From assembly GCA_963669295.1 (NCBI GenBank), contig OY769938.1, positions 1,116,001 to 1,180,000 of the forward strand: a stretch of DNA of 64,000 nucleotides, written 5' to 3'. A program made the translations under genes and the position numbers. Below, piece after piece: positions 1 to 9,336 of this stretch; positions within the stretch are counted from its first letter, which is position 1; each line of letters begins with the position of its first letter. The stretch comes from G963669295 sp963669295. Lineage in GTDB: Bacteria; Bacteroidota; Bacteroidia; Flavobacteriales_D; CALLUQ01. A model generated the notes under the pieces. That model was given only the letters and a program-made list of their open reading frames with translations, had not been told where the DNA came from and did no database searches.

Positions 1-256
1 TGATGTAATTGAGCACACCAACGTTATTCTCCAGTCCGATTTTCAACAAGTAGATCACGCCTACTGCCGCGGCCAACATTAAAAGAAATACCGAGGTATA
101 GTTGGTTTTTCTCGGCTTTGGCACCGCCCCATATTCGCGAACTACCTGACGTGCTTTTACTATTCCCGTAAAAGCTAAATAAACCACTATGAGTACCCCT
201 GCTATTACAATGTAAAGCATGGTTTGCTCAACGATAGGTGCTGAAAGTAATTTCAT
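1..256 (-). CDS. Membrane protein downstream of narJ, C-terminus outside window
   Basis: The first 85 residues are visible. The start ATG overlaps the narJ stop by 4 bp (ATGA), which suggests translational coupling. Two hydrophobic segments are seen at about residues 13-31 and 55-73, separated by a basic loop. By position this should be the NarI gamma subunit (the membrane cytochrome b of nitrate reductase). However, there is no histidine in the visible part, while NarI of E. coli carries haem ligands His56 and His66 in its second helix. It is therefore either a divergent anchor or an unrelated membrane protein of the nar operon. The gene is real (spacing, overlap, hydrophobicity); its identity is open. 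Confidence 0.6.
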   Translation of the reverse strand, partial: MKLLSAPIVEQTMLYIVIAGVLIVVYLAFTGIVKARQVVREYGAVPKPRKTNYTSVFLLMLAAAVGVIYLLKIGLENNVGVLNYI

Positions 257-945
257 GTCTTAACGGTTTTGTCTGTTTTGTTTATAAATGAGCAACCACC
301 TCCACACGAGCTTGCTGCAAGACCAATAGGAGTTGCCAGCGATGGCTTTGGTTGATCGTATTGGCTGTCTTTAAAGTCGGCATGCAGCACCTTGAGCAAG
401 GCCTGGATAGCATTTTGATAAATGTTGCCATCCACCACATCTTCCATGATGACTGCCTTTTGTTTTTTCTTGATGATCTTTTGCTTCAACTCCATCCTGC
501 TTGCCCTAAATTCTTCCAGCATTTTCTCCACTGCTGGTATGACTGCTTTCACCGCCAATTCCTGGATAAAATCATCCTCTTCTGAAATGGCCATTAGTTG
601 CAATACATGGGGAAGGTTGTCGGCCAACTCTTCGCCACAATCGTGGTTGATTTTTGCTTGTTCTTTTTTCATGTTTAGCAAAAACTCTCCGCGCGAATAA
701 TCTTCGCCAAACAATACATAACCGATGTCGAGGTAGCAAATTGCTTGAATGTGGAAGGTGATGCCATACACCTCTTCTATTTCAAAAAGTGTTTTCCCTA
801 CTACAAAGTCGTGAAAGCGTTTTAAACTGGATGCCGCATCTGGATAATGATTGTTCAGGTAGTGCATGCATGCCTCCACATTTTCTTTATACCCTTCTTG
901 CGGGTAAGAAAACAGCTGCGATAATGTGGTGTATTGATCTTTCAT
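253..945 (-). CDS. narJ: Nitrate reductase assembly chaperone NarJ
   Basis: 230 residues, all-helical, TorD/NarJ family. Cytoplasmic chaperone that inserts the molybdenum cofactor into NarG and holds NarGH until it docks to the membrane. The family hallmark, a Tyr/Leu/Gly-rich helix ending in Asp-x-x-Arg-Gly, is at residues 71-89. The start ATG shares one base with the narH stop (TAATG), and its own stop overlaps the next gene by 4 bp, so narH, narJ and the next gene are probably translationally coupled. Odd point: the C-terminus has two cysteines in a CGGGC motif (Cys214, Cys218), which I do not recall as a standard NarJ feature and which could bind a metal or be redox active (inference). 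Confidence 0.9.
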   Translation of the reverse strand: MKDQYTTLSQLFSYPQEGYKENVEACMHYLNNHYPDAASSLKRFHDFVVGKTLFEIEEVYGITFHIQAICYLDIGYVLFGEDYSRGEFLLNMKKEQAKINHDCGEELADNLPHVLQLMAISEEDDFIQELAVKAVIPAVEKMLEEFRASRMELKQKIIKKKQKAVIMEDVVDGNIYQNAIQALLKVLHADFKDSQYDQPKPSLATPIGLAASSCGGGCSFINKTDKTVKT

Positions 946-2438
946 TACAGTCCTCTTTTCGGTTTTTGTCTGAAGCCAAAGCCTGTTTCTCCTTTATGGT
1001 CGGCCGTTGCTTCTAGCATTTCAATGGCTTCTTCACGATGCGCTGGTGGAATTACAAAGCGTTCTTCGAAGGTGGCCAAAGAGGTCAATCGGAAAATGGC
1101 ATTGGCTGTGTCGGCACTTACCTTAGCTTTGGCCATTAGGTCTTTTACTTCTTCTTTGGGCAGGTCGCCTACCGTTACATCTCTTCGATGCACTTTCACC
1201 GACATCAACTTATCATATACCTGACGCACTATATCGGTATCGCCAGCCGAGAATAAGGAGGCCAAATACTTCATCGGCAACCTGTTTTGGTCGATGCTTG
1301 GAAAGAGCGATTCGGAAGTAGATTCGTATACCCCTTCACCATCCACCTGAGCCATTCCCGGCAGCATGGGCGGTACATAAAAGAGGTTGGGTACTGTTCT
1401 AAATTCGGGGTGCAATGGCAAAGCAATGCCCCATTCTTTTACAAACTTGTATACTGGCGAGTGTTGGGCCGCTTCGATGGTAGAATCGGCTACTCCATTT
1501 TTTCTAGCCTCAGCAATTACTTTCGGGTCGTTTGGATCGAGGTAGATGTCGAGGTGTTTTTGCACCAATTCATTTTCGTTGCACGATGCTACTTCATGTA
1601 TCTTATCAGCATCATATAGCATTACTCCCAGGTAGCGAATACGTCCTACACAAGAGTGCATACATGCTGGTGCCTGTCCTGATTCCAAACGCGGATAGCA
1701 CAGAATACATTTTTCCGATTTACCGGTATTCCAATTGTAATAACTCTTTTTATAGGGGCAGGCTGTCACACACATTCTCCATGCTCTACACCTTTCCTGG
1801 TTGATCAAAACAACACCATCTTCTCCCCTTTTATACAACGCTCCTGAAGGGCATGAACCAACACAGGCAGGGTTAAGGCAGTGGTTACAAATACGAGGCA
1901 GGTACATGAAGGTCATTTTTTCCAATTGGAACATGGCCTCCTGTTCTGCTGGCGAAAGGTCTTTGAAGTTCACATCCTTTCGCGCATAGTCGGGCGTACC
2001 ACTTAAATCGTCGTCCCAATTGGGACCCGACTTAATATCCATTGGCTCACCAGTAATTAACGATACCGCACGCCCAATCGGCTGGTCGTCTCCTTCAGGA
2101 GCCGTAAACAAGTCTTCATACTTGTAGCGCCATGGGTGGTAATAATCGTCCAGCACCGGCATGTTGGGGTTGTGAAAAATATTCTTCAACCCTTTTAGCT
2201 TCCCTGCACCTTTTAAGGATACCGTGTTTCCGCTTTTTTCCCAGCCACCTTTATAGATGTCCTGGTCTTCCCATTTGGTGGGATAACCTGTTCCTGGTTT
2301 TGTTTCTACATTGTTCCACCACATATACTCAGCTCCTTTTCTATCCGTCCAAATGTTTTTACAGGCTACGGAACAAGTGTGGCACCCGATGCATTTATCG
2401 AGGTGAAAAACCATTGAAACTTGTGCTCTAATATTCAT
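945..2438 (-). CDS. narH: Respiratory nitrate reductase beta subunit NarH
   Basis: 497 residues, typical length for NarH. Cytoplasmic iron-sulfur subunit carrying electrons from the membrane donor to NarG. Four Cys groups are present: Cys16/19/22/26 near the N-terminus; a CNHCLNPACVGSCP group; a CRAWRMCVTACPYKK group in which Trp replaces the second Cys, the known signature of the [3Fe-4S] cluster in NarH; and a CILCYPR / CMHSCVGRIRYLG group. This is a complete set for three [4Fe-4S] and one [3Fe-4S] cluster. It lies 34 bp after narG and overlaps narJ by 1 bp. Confidence 0.96.
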   Translation of the reverse strand: MNIRAQVSMVFHLDKCIGCHTCSVACKNIWTDRKGAEYMWWNNVETKPGTGYPTKWEDQDIYKGGWEKSGNTVSLKGAGKLKGLKNIFHNPNMPVLDDYYHPWRYKYEDLFTAPEGDDQPIGRAVSLITGEPMDIKSGPNWDDDLSGTPDYARKDVNFKDLSPAEQEAMFQLEKMTFMYLPRICNHCLNPACVGSCPSGALYKRGEDGVVLINQERCRAWRMCVTACPYKKSYYNWNTGKSEKCILCYPRLESGQAPACMHSCVGRIRYLGVMLYDADKIHEVASCNENELVQKHLDIYLDPNDPKVIAEARKNGVADSTIEAAQHSPVYKFVKEWGIALPLHPEFRTVPNLFYVPPMLPGMAQVDGEGVYESTSESLFPSIDQNRLPMKYLASLFSAGDTDIVRQVYDKLMSVKVHRRDVTVGDLPKEEVKDLMAKAKVSADTANAIFRLTSLATFEERFVIPPAHREEAIEMLEATADHKGETGFGFRQKPKRGL

Positions 2439-2472
2439 CGTATTCGCTATTAGTTGTTCGTACTGACTGGTA

Positions 2473-5400
2473 CTAGTATTCTACTTTTTCCATTTTGCGC
2501 ACCAACACGTGCGTATCGCGGTTTACCCCTACAGGCCCCCAGTAATTGAAATGGTAGGTAAATTGACCGTAACCACCACACATTAAGTTGGGCTTCAGGT
2601 GTACCCGTGTAAAGGAGTTGTTCATCCCTCCACGACGTGCTTTCCCGTTTTTCTTTCTTTCTTGCGATTTCGGGATGTTGTAGGTACGCTCCACAGCGTG
2701 ATACACCAAACACACACCTGGTGGTATTCTCGAGCTTACACATGCCCGGGTAACATAGGTGCCATGGTCGTTATATACTTCCACGTGGTCGTTGTCTTTG
2801 ATGCCCAGTTCTTCTGCATCTTTTTCGCTGATCCAACAGGGTTCAGCACCACGCGATAGGGTAAGCATACGCAACGTATCTCCATAGGTAGAGTGAATAT
2901 GCCATTTACCGTGGGGTGTTAAGCAATTCAACATCTTCGCTTTCCCATCGTTAATGGTTACCCGCAGGTCGCCATAAGCTTCAGGAGTGGGCGATGGCTT
3001 GTAGGTAGACAAGTGCTCTCCAAAGGCGATGTAAGCATCGTGGTCGAGGTAAAAGTGCTGCCGTCCCGTAAGTGTTCTCCAGGGCACAAACATGTCTACA
3101 TTATAAGTGTACGCAGCATAGGTTCTCCCGTCTTGCATCAATCCCGACCACAATGGTGAGGAGTTGTACCTTTTGGGTTGTGCTTGTAGATCGAGGTATT
3201 CCATTTCTATTTGCTCGTATCCATCTCCCAATCTGGCCACTTCCGGCACACCAATTTTCTCAGCCATGTTTTCATAGCATCGTTTGGTGAGCTTGCCATT
3301 GGTAAGGGTAGACAAGGTTAAAATGGCATTGATGGCCTCTACGTCTTCTTTCAATGAGGGGTATTCTGTTCCATCATTCAACTTCGAGATGTGCTGTCTT
3401 TTGGTCAACATTTCTTCGTACACATCGGCACATTTGTAATGGTTACCATGTGCTCCCAGCCCGTTTTCAGCCACTCCTTTACCAAGAGAAATGTACTTGT
3501 CGTATATCTTCGTATAATCGCGTTCTTTAAACACAATCTTGTGCATGGTTTTCCCAGGAATGGCCTCACATTCTCCTTTTGACCAGTCTTGCAATCTCGG
3601 CTGACTAATTTCATCAGCAGAGTCATGCACCAACGGTACATTTACCACATCTTTCATGACATCAGGCAGGTACCTTTTGGCCATTTCAGAAGTTTTCTTG
3701 GCCAGGTCTCTAAAAATGCCCCAGTCTGTTCTTGACTCCCATACCGGAGGGATGGCTGCCGACAATGGGTGAATGAACGAGTGCATGTCGGTAGAGTTGA
3801 TATCGGCTTTTTCGTACCAGGAAGCGGTGGGTAACACGATATCGGAATAAAGGGCGGAAGTATCCATCCTAAAGTTGATGTCGATAACCAGGTCCATTTT
3901 TCCTCTGGCTGCTTCTTTCTTATAGGTAATGTCTTTCACTACTTCTCCAGCTACCTCATCGGCAATTTTATTGGTGTGGGTACCCAGGTAGTGATCGAGG
4001 AAATATTCGTGTCCTTTGGCAGATGTACCAATGGCATTCCCTTTCCAGATAAACCATACCCGCGGGAAATTAACTTCTTCATCGGGCTCTACTACGGCAT
4101 GTTTCAGCGCACCACTTTTCAGTTGCTCTACAATGTGATTGCGCATTTCATCGTCGGTATTGCAGCCAGCAGCTTGCGCCTCTTTCACCACCTCAAAATT
4201 ACTTTTGTTGTATTGTGGATAATAGGGCATCCAACCGTTGCGCACCGATTTCACCACCCAATCGGCAGTATGCATATTGGCCAGATCGTTATCGGGTGCT
4301 GAGTTGTAGTATTTTTGGTTGCCATCGTATCGCCATTGGCTGGAGTTAATGTAATGCCAAATGGGTCCTTGCTGCAACCGTGGAGCCGTACCCCAATCTT
4401 TAGAGCTCATAATGGTAGCCCATGAATCCATTGGAGCCAATTTTTCCTGTCCTACATAGTGGTTCATTCCACCACCATTCTTACCATTACAGCCTGTAAG
4501 CATTTGTGCCATAATGGAAGAGCGGTACATCAAGTTGTTGTGGAACCAGTGATTGATGGCCGCTCCAACAATCACCATACAGGCTCCTTCAGTTACCTCG
4601 GCAGTACTGGCCCATTCGCGTGCAAACTGCAACACTGTTTTTGACCCAATGCCGGTAAATATTTCTTGCCATGCAGGAGTATAAGCAGCATCTTTATCTT
4701 CGTATGATGTGGGGTAATCGCCTTCTAATCCACGCCCCAAACCATATTGTGCCATGGTAAGATCGTAGATAGTAGCTACCGGTACTTTTGTTCCTTCTTT
4801 GGTAGTAATGTAACGTACCGGCACTCCCCTCAACGCTTTTTTGTCTAATCCGTATTCAATAAATTCTACTTGTAATACGTCGTCGTTTTTTTGGAGGAAG
4901 GTCAATTCCGGATCGTATTCGGCTCCCGTTTCACCATCTTTAAAATTGAGGTTCCACCGTCCTTTTTCATCTTGCCATCGATAGCCCGATGTTCCCATAG
5001 GAGATACCAGGTTGCCGGTATTGGCATCGAAGTTCAAGAACTTCCATTCACCGTGTTGTGCTCCATCAAATTGTGCTACTTCATTAATGCGCATCATCCT
5101 TCCCGGGTGCAACACATTGCCTACTTTATCCAGTTTTACCAGGAAGGGGCAGTCGGTAAATCGCTTCACATAATCGATGAAGTAAGGCACCTGACGATCT
5201 ACGTGGTACTCTTTTAAAATAACATGTGTTACTGCCATCCAAAAGGCACCATCAGAGCCTGCGTGCGCAGGAATCCACTGGTCGGCATGTTTTGCCACCA
5301 TACTAAAGTCGGGCGACATCACCACTGTTTTAGAGCCATTGTGTCGGGCTTCTGAAAAGAAGTGAATGTCAGGCGTTCGAGTCATTCCAAGGTTGGCTCC

Positions 5401-6111
5401 CATCGATACGATGAACTTCGACTTGTACCAATCGGCACTTTCGCACACATCTGTTTGTTCTCCCCATATTTCGGGGAATGCATTGGGCAAATCACAATAC
5501 CAATCGTAAAAGCTGAGGTTAACCCCTCCCATTAATTGGATATAGCGCGCTCCTGAGGCATAGCTCAACATACTTTTTGCAGGAATTGGTGCAAAACCAA
5601 TGATCCGGTCGGAGCCATATTTTTGAACGGTATAAATATTTGCCGCAGCCATTAGCTCAAGCACTTCATCCCAATGTACTCTTCTAAATCCGCCTTTGCC
5701 TCGTGCACGTTGGTAACGGTGACGACGTTGAGGGTCGGCCTGCAGGTTAGCCCATGCCTGAACAGCATCGCCACCACACGCGTCTTTTTCGGCCCTAAAC
5801 AAGTCGAGCAATGCCCCCCTTACAATAGGGTATTTTACCCGAATAGGACTATACAAATACCAAGAGTAAGAGATTCCCCGCTGGCACCCTCTTGGTTCGT
5901 ACGGAGGCACTTCTTTGTTAAATTGTGGGTAGTCCAACTGCTGCATTTCCCACACCACAATGCCATCTTTTACGTGTATGGCCCAGGAACATCCTCCTGT
6001 ACAGTTCACACCGTGGGTACTTCTTACAATCTTATCGTATTGCCATCTGTTGCGATAAAACTCTTCCCATTTACGGGTTTTCGGTGATATGATATCTTCT
6101 ATCCAGCTCAT
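2473..6111 (-). CDS. narG: Respiratory nitrate reductase alpha subunit NarG
   Basis: 1212 residues, close to E. coli NarG. Catalytic subunit that reduces nitrate to nitrite at a bis-MGD molybdenum centre. The N-terminal [4Fe-4S] ligands are visible as His33, Cys37, Cys41 and Cys76, the His-Cys3 pattern of NarG. The YCDL motif contains Asp207, equivalent to the molybdenum ligand Asp222 of E. coli. Also typical are the WGEQTDV and YSDIVLPTASWYEK segments. There is no twin-arginine signal, so the enzyme should face the cytoplasm. It starts 12 bp after the dihaem cytochrome gene, within the same operon. Confidence 0.97.
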   Translation of the reverse strand: MSWIEDIISPKTRKWEEFYRNRWQYDKIVRSTHGVNCTGGCSWAIHVKDGIVVWEMQQLDYPQFNKEVPPYEPRGCQRGISYSWYLYSPIRVKYPIVRGALLDLFRAEKDACGGDAVQAWANLQADPQRRHRYQRARGKGGFRRVHWDEVLELMAAANIYTVQKYGSDRIIGFAPIPAKSMLSYASGARYIQLMGGVNLSFYDWYCDLPNAFPEIWGEQTDVCESADWYKSKFIVSMGANLGMTRTPDIHFFSEARHNGSKTVVMSPDFSMVAKHADQWIPAHAGSDGAFWMAVTHVILKEYHVDRQVPYFIDYVKRFTDCPFLVKLDKVGNVLHPGRMMRINEVAQFDGAQHGEWKFLNFDANTGNLVSPMGTSGYRWQDEKGRWNLNFKDGETGAEYDPELTFLQKNDDVLQVEFIEYGLDKKALRGVPVRYITTKEGTKVPVATIYDLTMAQYGLGRGLEGDYPTSYEDKDAAYTPAWQEIFTGIGSKTVLQFAREWASTAEVTEGACMVIVGAAINHWFHNNLMYRSSIMAQMLTGCNGKNGGGMNHYVGQEKLAPMDSWATIMSSKDWGTAPRLQQGPIWHYINSSQWRYDGNQKYYNSAPDNDLANMHTADWVVKSVRNGWMPYYPQYNKSNFEVVKEAQAAGCNTDDEMRNHIVEQLKSGALKHAVVEPDEEVNFPRVWFIWKGNAIGTSAKGHEYFLDHYLGTHTNKIADEVAGEVVKDITYKKEAARGKMDLVIDINFRMDTSALYSDIVLPTASWYEKADINSTDMHSFIHPLSAAIPPVWESRTDWGIFRDLAKKTSEMAKRYLPDVMKDVVNVPLVHDSADEISQPRLQDWSKGECEAIPGKTMHKIVFKERDYTKIYDKYISLGKGVAENGLGAHGNHYKCADVYEEMLTKRQHISKLNDGTEYPSLKEDVEAINAILTLSTLTNGKLTKRCYENMAEKIGVPEVARLGDGYEQIEMEYLDLQAQPKRYNSSPLWSGLMQDGRTYAAYTYNVDMFVPWRTLTGRQHFYLDHDAYIAFGEHLSTYKPSPTPEAYGDLRVTINDGKAKMLNCLTPHGKWHIHSTYGDTLRMLTLSRGAEPCWISEKDAEELGIKDNDHVEVYNDHGTYVTRACVSSRIPPGVCLVYHAVERTYNIPKSQERKKNGKARRGGMNNSFTRVHLKPNLMCGGYGQFTYHFNYWGPVGVNRDTHVLVRKMEKVEY

Positions 6112-6123
6112 AATAACTACTTA

Positions 6124-6996
6124 TTATATAATGGAATCGCTTCCTTTTATTTGTCGTTTATAGATGTCGTGTTTCACGGTTTTTCTCAGTCGTCTTCTCC
6201 AATGTGCTCCAATGAGTAAGAAGAGGATAACCAGGCCGCCACCACCGCCTACAAAAAAGATGCGACGGCCGCTTTTTGCTTTTTGTGTTCCGCTAATGCT
6301 ATCGGCATGTTTTAGGAAAGCCGTTAGTTGCGCAATCTCCACACTATCGAGTGCGTTGTTGGTATATGCTGATGCCATGGCCGGGAATGGGGGCACTCCT
6401 AATATTCCTGCTACACCTGCATCGCCCATACGGCCATACACATTAGTTAAATCTTTGGCCAAACGCCCTCCTGAAATCAATTCATCGTTGTTCACATGGT
6501 GACACGAAATACATGATGGGCCACCTTCAGCAAACCGCCTTTCCCCTGAAAAGTATTGCAATCCAAAGGCGATGTCTTCTTCCGAATATTCAATCGGAAT
6601 GATTTCAACAGGCTCTTGCTCTTCGCCATCAGCTGTGGCACCGCTTTGTGCTGCAGTTTCACTTTTAATGTAATCCAACACCAACCGAATGTCGTCGTCG
6701 CTTAAATGACTTTGATCATTCATTACTGTTTGATTGTACTCTTCGAAAATGGCCACAGCATCGGGGTCACCAGCGTCTACCATAGCCCGCGAAGATTTGA
6801 TAAACTTCAACAACCATTCTTCGCTTCGCTTTTCATTAATACCAAGCAAATCAGGCCCAACCAATCGTTGCCCTAACTTGTGGCAGGCCGTACAATTTTG
6901 CTTAAAAAGGGCTGCGCCATCCTGGCCTGATGAGTTGGTAGAGAAACAAAGAACAGCCCCCACCAGTACTACCAGGTATTTGTAACAGATTTTCAT
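6124..6996 (-). CDS. Dihaem membrane-anchored cytochrome c, first gene of the nar operon
   Basis: 290 residues. A signal peptide spans about residues 1-24, followed by two cytochrome c domains. Haem motif 1 is CTACH (Cys35, Cys38, His39), haem motif 2 is CISCH (Cys162, Cys165, His166). A C-terminal transmembrane helix at about 246-264 is followed by a strongly basic tail (WRRRLRK), giving a periplasmic cytochrome anchored by its C-terminus. It is the first gene of the operon, 12 bp before narG. Thermus thermophilus has a comparable arrangement, with dihaem NarC encoded ahead of narGHJI. By that analogy it may pass electrons to or anchor NarGH; this is inference, since topology puts its haems on the opposite side of the membrane from a Tat-less NarG. 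Confidence 0.88.
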   Translation of the reverse strand: MKICYKYLVVLVGAVLCFSTNSSGQDGAALFKQNCTACHKLGQRLVGPDLLGINEKRSEEWLLKFIKSSRAMVDAGDPDAVAIFEEYNQTVMNDQSHLSDDDIRLVLDYIKSETAAQSGATADGEEQEPVEIIPIEYSEEDIAFGLQYFSGERRFAEGGPSCISCHHVNNDELISGGRLAKDLTNVYGRMGDAGVAGILGVPPFPAMASAYTNNALDSVEIAQLTAFLKHADSISGTQKAKSGRRIFFVGGGGGLVILFLLIGAHWRRRLRKTVKHDIYKRQIKGSDSII

Positions 6997-7036
6997 TGAA
7001 TTTATCGTTTAATGACTATTAATTCTCTACTACAAT

Positions 7037-7072
7037 TTTCGCGAAAGGGGGTGCCACAAAAAATGATGTGGC
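7037..7072 (-). promoter_or_regulatory. Two palindromes upstream of the nar operon (candidate operators)
   Basis: Within the 206-bp gap between the nar operon and the next gene upstream lie a perfect 10-bp palindrome TTTCGCGAAA (7037-7046) and a perfect inverted repeat GCCACA-N8-TGTGGC (7053-7072). They sit 41-76 bp before the cytochrome start codon. The second could form a hairpin, but no T-run follows it on the minus strand, so it is not a normal terminator. No clear FNR/CRP box (TTGAT-N4-ATCAA) or TAnnTTTG element was found here. The regulator is unknown. Confidence 0.35.
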
Positions 7073-7202
7073 TCATACTTTTGGAATGATTGTGATTTAT
7101 ACCATGAGGAAAAGGACTGTACAGACATTTTTCGTCCTTCTGGCAATGGGAGTTTCCAGTAATGTGGGATAAAAAGTAAAGGAATGGAGGGACGGAGGGC
7201 TA

Positions 7203-8753
7203 CTACTTTCCTCTTTGTAGTTTCTTTCTATTTTCTTCCAACACCCCTTCATAATAGGTGGCCAACGACTGACCATTGGCTTTGCTGGCTAGCCAATGTA
7301 ATACCTCTTGCAATCCTGTGGGCTGCCTACCTTCTGTAGCTTGCTGTTGTTGTTCCAGGTGTGTTTTTAACTGTGCTGCTGCTGCCCTATACGCCTTTGG
7401 GTCGTTGGCTTTATCGGCATGCCATTTTTTTAAAAATTGCAACACTGCTGTCTCGTACCACAGCAGTGTGTCCGATAATTTGTATTGCCTAATGGTAGCC
7501 CGGTGGGTATACTCCAATAGATCCGATTTTCCCCTGTCGAACAACAAAATAAGCTCCAAAATGTGTGCGAACCGACGAATGTCTTGTCGCATTTCTCCTT
7601 TACCCAGCTGATGCAATTGGTTTACCTTTTGGGATGCTGCCTCACCACAATCGTGAAAAAAAAGCAACACGGCACTATTGTATGTGAAGCTCACACGCTG
7701 ACTGGCTGGTATAGCATCGTTGTACGTATTCAGGTAATGATCGATCTCCTCAATGGCCTTTTCCCCTTCTTGCAGCGTACCAAAGTTAAGGGAGAAGTTC
7801 ATTTGATGGTACAACAATACCGCTTGCAATCTCCGGTGCGCCTCAGGCGAGTTGGTGGTTAATTTTTTGGCCTGCTGCAACGTGGTATAATAGGTGTTAA
7901 ATTCTTCCGACATCAAACAACTGTTCATGTAATTGCCCAATGTATTGCGATACAGGTCGGAAGCTTCGTGTCGTAAGTCTTTTTGATCAGCAAACAATTG
8001 CAATGCTTTATGGTATTGCTGTTGGGCTGCTTTGAAGTTCCCCGACACGAAACTGTGCAGTGCATTGGTATTAACTGCATAAATCTGGCTTAATGTATCC
8101 TTAACTTCATTTGCTGGAGGCAACAGCTCCAATACAGCATCGATTTGTTGTTGTGCTTCTGGGGTTCGGGCACGGGGTGTTCGGCTCGATGCTACCCGCA
8201 TGCTGTAATAGGCATGCCTTATTTGATGCTGTTGTGTAAGTTGAGTAATAAGTTGATCTCCCTCTTGTTTGTGCATTTCAAATTGCTCAGAGAGGGTTTT
8301 ATCGTTTTCCAGATTCAACAGTCGTTCGTTCCACCGGTGCAACTCCAACATGGTGGTGTGGTGCTGGCTGGGCGTAGCCAATTTAGTGGCTCGATTGATT
8401 TCTAAACGACACTGTTTGTACAACCCCTTATGAAACAGCAACTCTATGTTTTCGAGCAAGTGACGCAATTTGGATGCTGTAGTGGCTTCTGCATAAAAGT
8501 TGCGCAAGGCCTTCAATATTAAACTGCGCAATTTGTTTTTAGTAGCTGAAAGGTGTTTAGCAAAATGGTAGTCAGCTACCTTTTCTTGCAATGCTTTATC
8601 GGTAGTGATATAGTGTTTTACCACCAGGTTAAACAGCGTAAGGTTAACACTGGTTGATTTTGGCGCATGCTGCTGTGCAAACAATTTGACATACCTCTTT
8701 TCAGTGGCCGATAGCGTATGTATTAAGGTTAATAAGGGGTCGGATTTGGTCAT
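7203..8753 (-). CDS. All-helical TPR-like protein of unknown function
   Basis: 516 residues, no signal peptide, no membrane segment. The whole protein is predicted helical with Leu/Ala/Gln-rich helix pairs resembling tetratricopeptide repeats, for example around residues 95-320. The N-terminus contains a LSATEKRYVKLFA segment that I recognise from uncharacterised Bacteroidota proteins of about 500 residues, for which I know no function. It is probably a cytoplasmic scaffold. It faces away from the two small genes at 8915-9753 and lies 206 bp upstream of the nar operon, so cotranscription with nar is possible but not shown. The start is the first ATG, followed by a sensible cytoplasmic N-terminus. 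Confidence 0.8.
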   Translation of the reverse strand: MTKSDPLLTLIHTLSATEKRYVKLFAQQHAPKSTSVNLTLFNLVVKHYITTDKALQEKVADYHFAKHLSATKNKLRSLILKALRNFYAEATTASKLRHLLENIELLFHKGLYKQCRLEINRATKLATPSQHHTTMLELHRWNERLLNLENDKTLSEQFEMHKQEGDQLITQLTQQHQIRHAYYSMRVASSRTPRARTPEAQQQIDAVLELLPPANEVKDTLSQIYAVNTNALHSFVSGNFKAAQQQYHKALQLFADQKDLRHEASDLYRNTLGNYMNSCLMSEEFNTYYTTLQQAKKLTTNSPEAHRRLQAVLLYHQMNFSLNFGTLQEGEKAIEEIDHYLNTYNDAIPASQRVSFTYNSAVLLFFHDCGEAASQKVNQLHQLGKGEMRQDIRRFAHILELILLFDRGKSDLLEYTHRATIRQYKLSDTLLWYETAVLQFLKKWHADKANDPKAYRAAAAQLKTHLEQQQQATEGRQPTGLQEVLHWLASKANGQSLATYYEGVLEENRKKLQRGK

Positions 8754-8859
8754 TAGAGCGGTTAGTTGTAGTAGTTATCAAGGCTTTAAAAATAAGGCTT
8801 TTCAATAAACATAAGTGAAAATACGGATGCCATGAGCCGTTAACTTTCATTTTTTCTTG

Positions 8860-8892
8860 TTTGAATCCAGCCTACCCTGCTGCTTACATTTG
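8860..8892 (+). promoter_or_regulatory. Bacteroidota-type promoter for the 8915 gene
   Basis: TTTG at 8860-8863 is separated by 21 bp from TACATTTG at 8885-8892, matching the Bacteroidota -33 (TTTG) and -7 (TAnnTTTG) elements with normal spacing. Transcription would start near 8898, giving a leader of about 17 nt before the ATG at 8915. Confidence 0.7.
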
Positions 8893-8914
8893 ACTCGAAC
8901 TAAAACTAAACACT

Positions 8915-9271
8915 ATGTACTATACCTTTTACAACCTCGCTCCATTTGCAGTAACCCTCACCTTAGTTATTTCAGGGAAGAAAAAAAAATACGTCATGGA
9001 ACCCATGGCTTCACAACCTATTGAAGACAACATGAATTTTAACCGAGGGGATAAGGCCACTGTTGACATGCACACCATTCCACAACAGGCAGTTGAATTA
9101 GCAATGGTGGATAACAAATTTCGACTGGTTGATATCGAAGGTCAATACATTTCCAATGTTCCTATGTTTGGGGAAGATGGAACCATGAGGACATGCTATA
9201 TCATTGCTCCTTACCAACCACCTGCTCCCCGCATTATAGGCGAAATGGAAACCGATCTTCCCGGATCGTAA
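8915..9271 (+). CDS. Small protein of unknown function
   Basis: 118 residues. The first 20 residues are moderately hydrophobic and are followed by a GKKKK basic stretch, which could be a weak membrane or signal-anchor segment. The remainder is acidic and soluble, with a Pro-rich stretch (PYQPPAPR) near the C-terminus. An internal ATG at residue 28 (MEPMAS) is an alternative start that would remove the hydrophobic part. I favour the first ATG because a well-formed Bacteroidota promoter ends 22 bp before it. It is probably cotranscribed with the gene at 9337 (65-bp gap). No family recognised. Confidence 0.6.
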   Translation: MYYTFYNLAPFAVTLTLVISGKKKKYVMEPMASQPIEDNMNFNRGDKATVDMHTIPQQAVELAMVDNKFRLVDIEGQYISNVPMFGEDGTMRTCYIIAPYQPPAPRIIGEMETDLPGS

Positions 9272-9336
9272 ATAGGGCGATCTAATCATTTTCATCGAAT
9301 TCATTCATCAATTAATAAACATTAAAAACCAACATT

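Noticed and set aside
7112..7139. AAGGAC/GTCCTT hairpin as terminator of the 7203-8753 gene
   Set aside because: The loop is 16 nt and the minus-strand tail is only TTCCTC, without a T-run.
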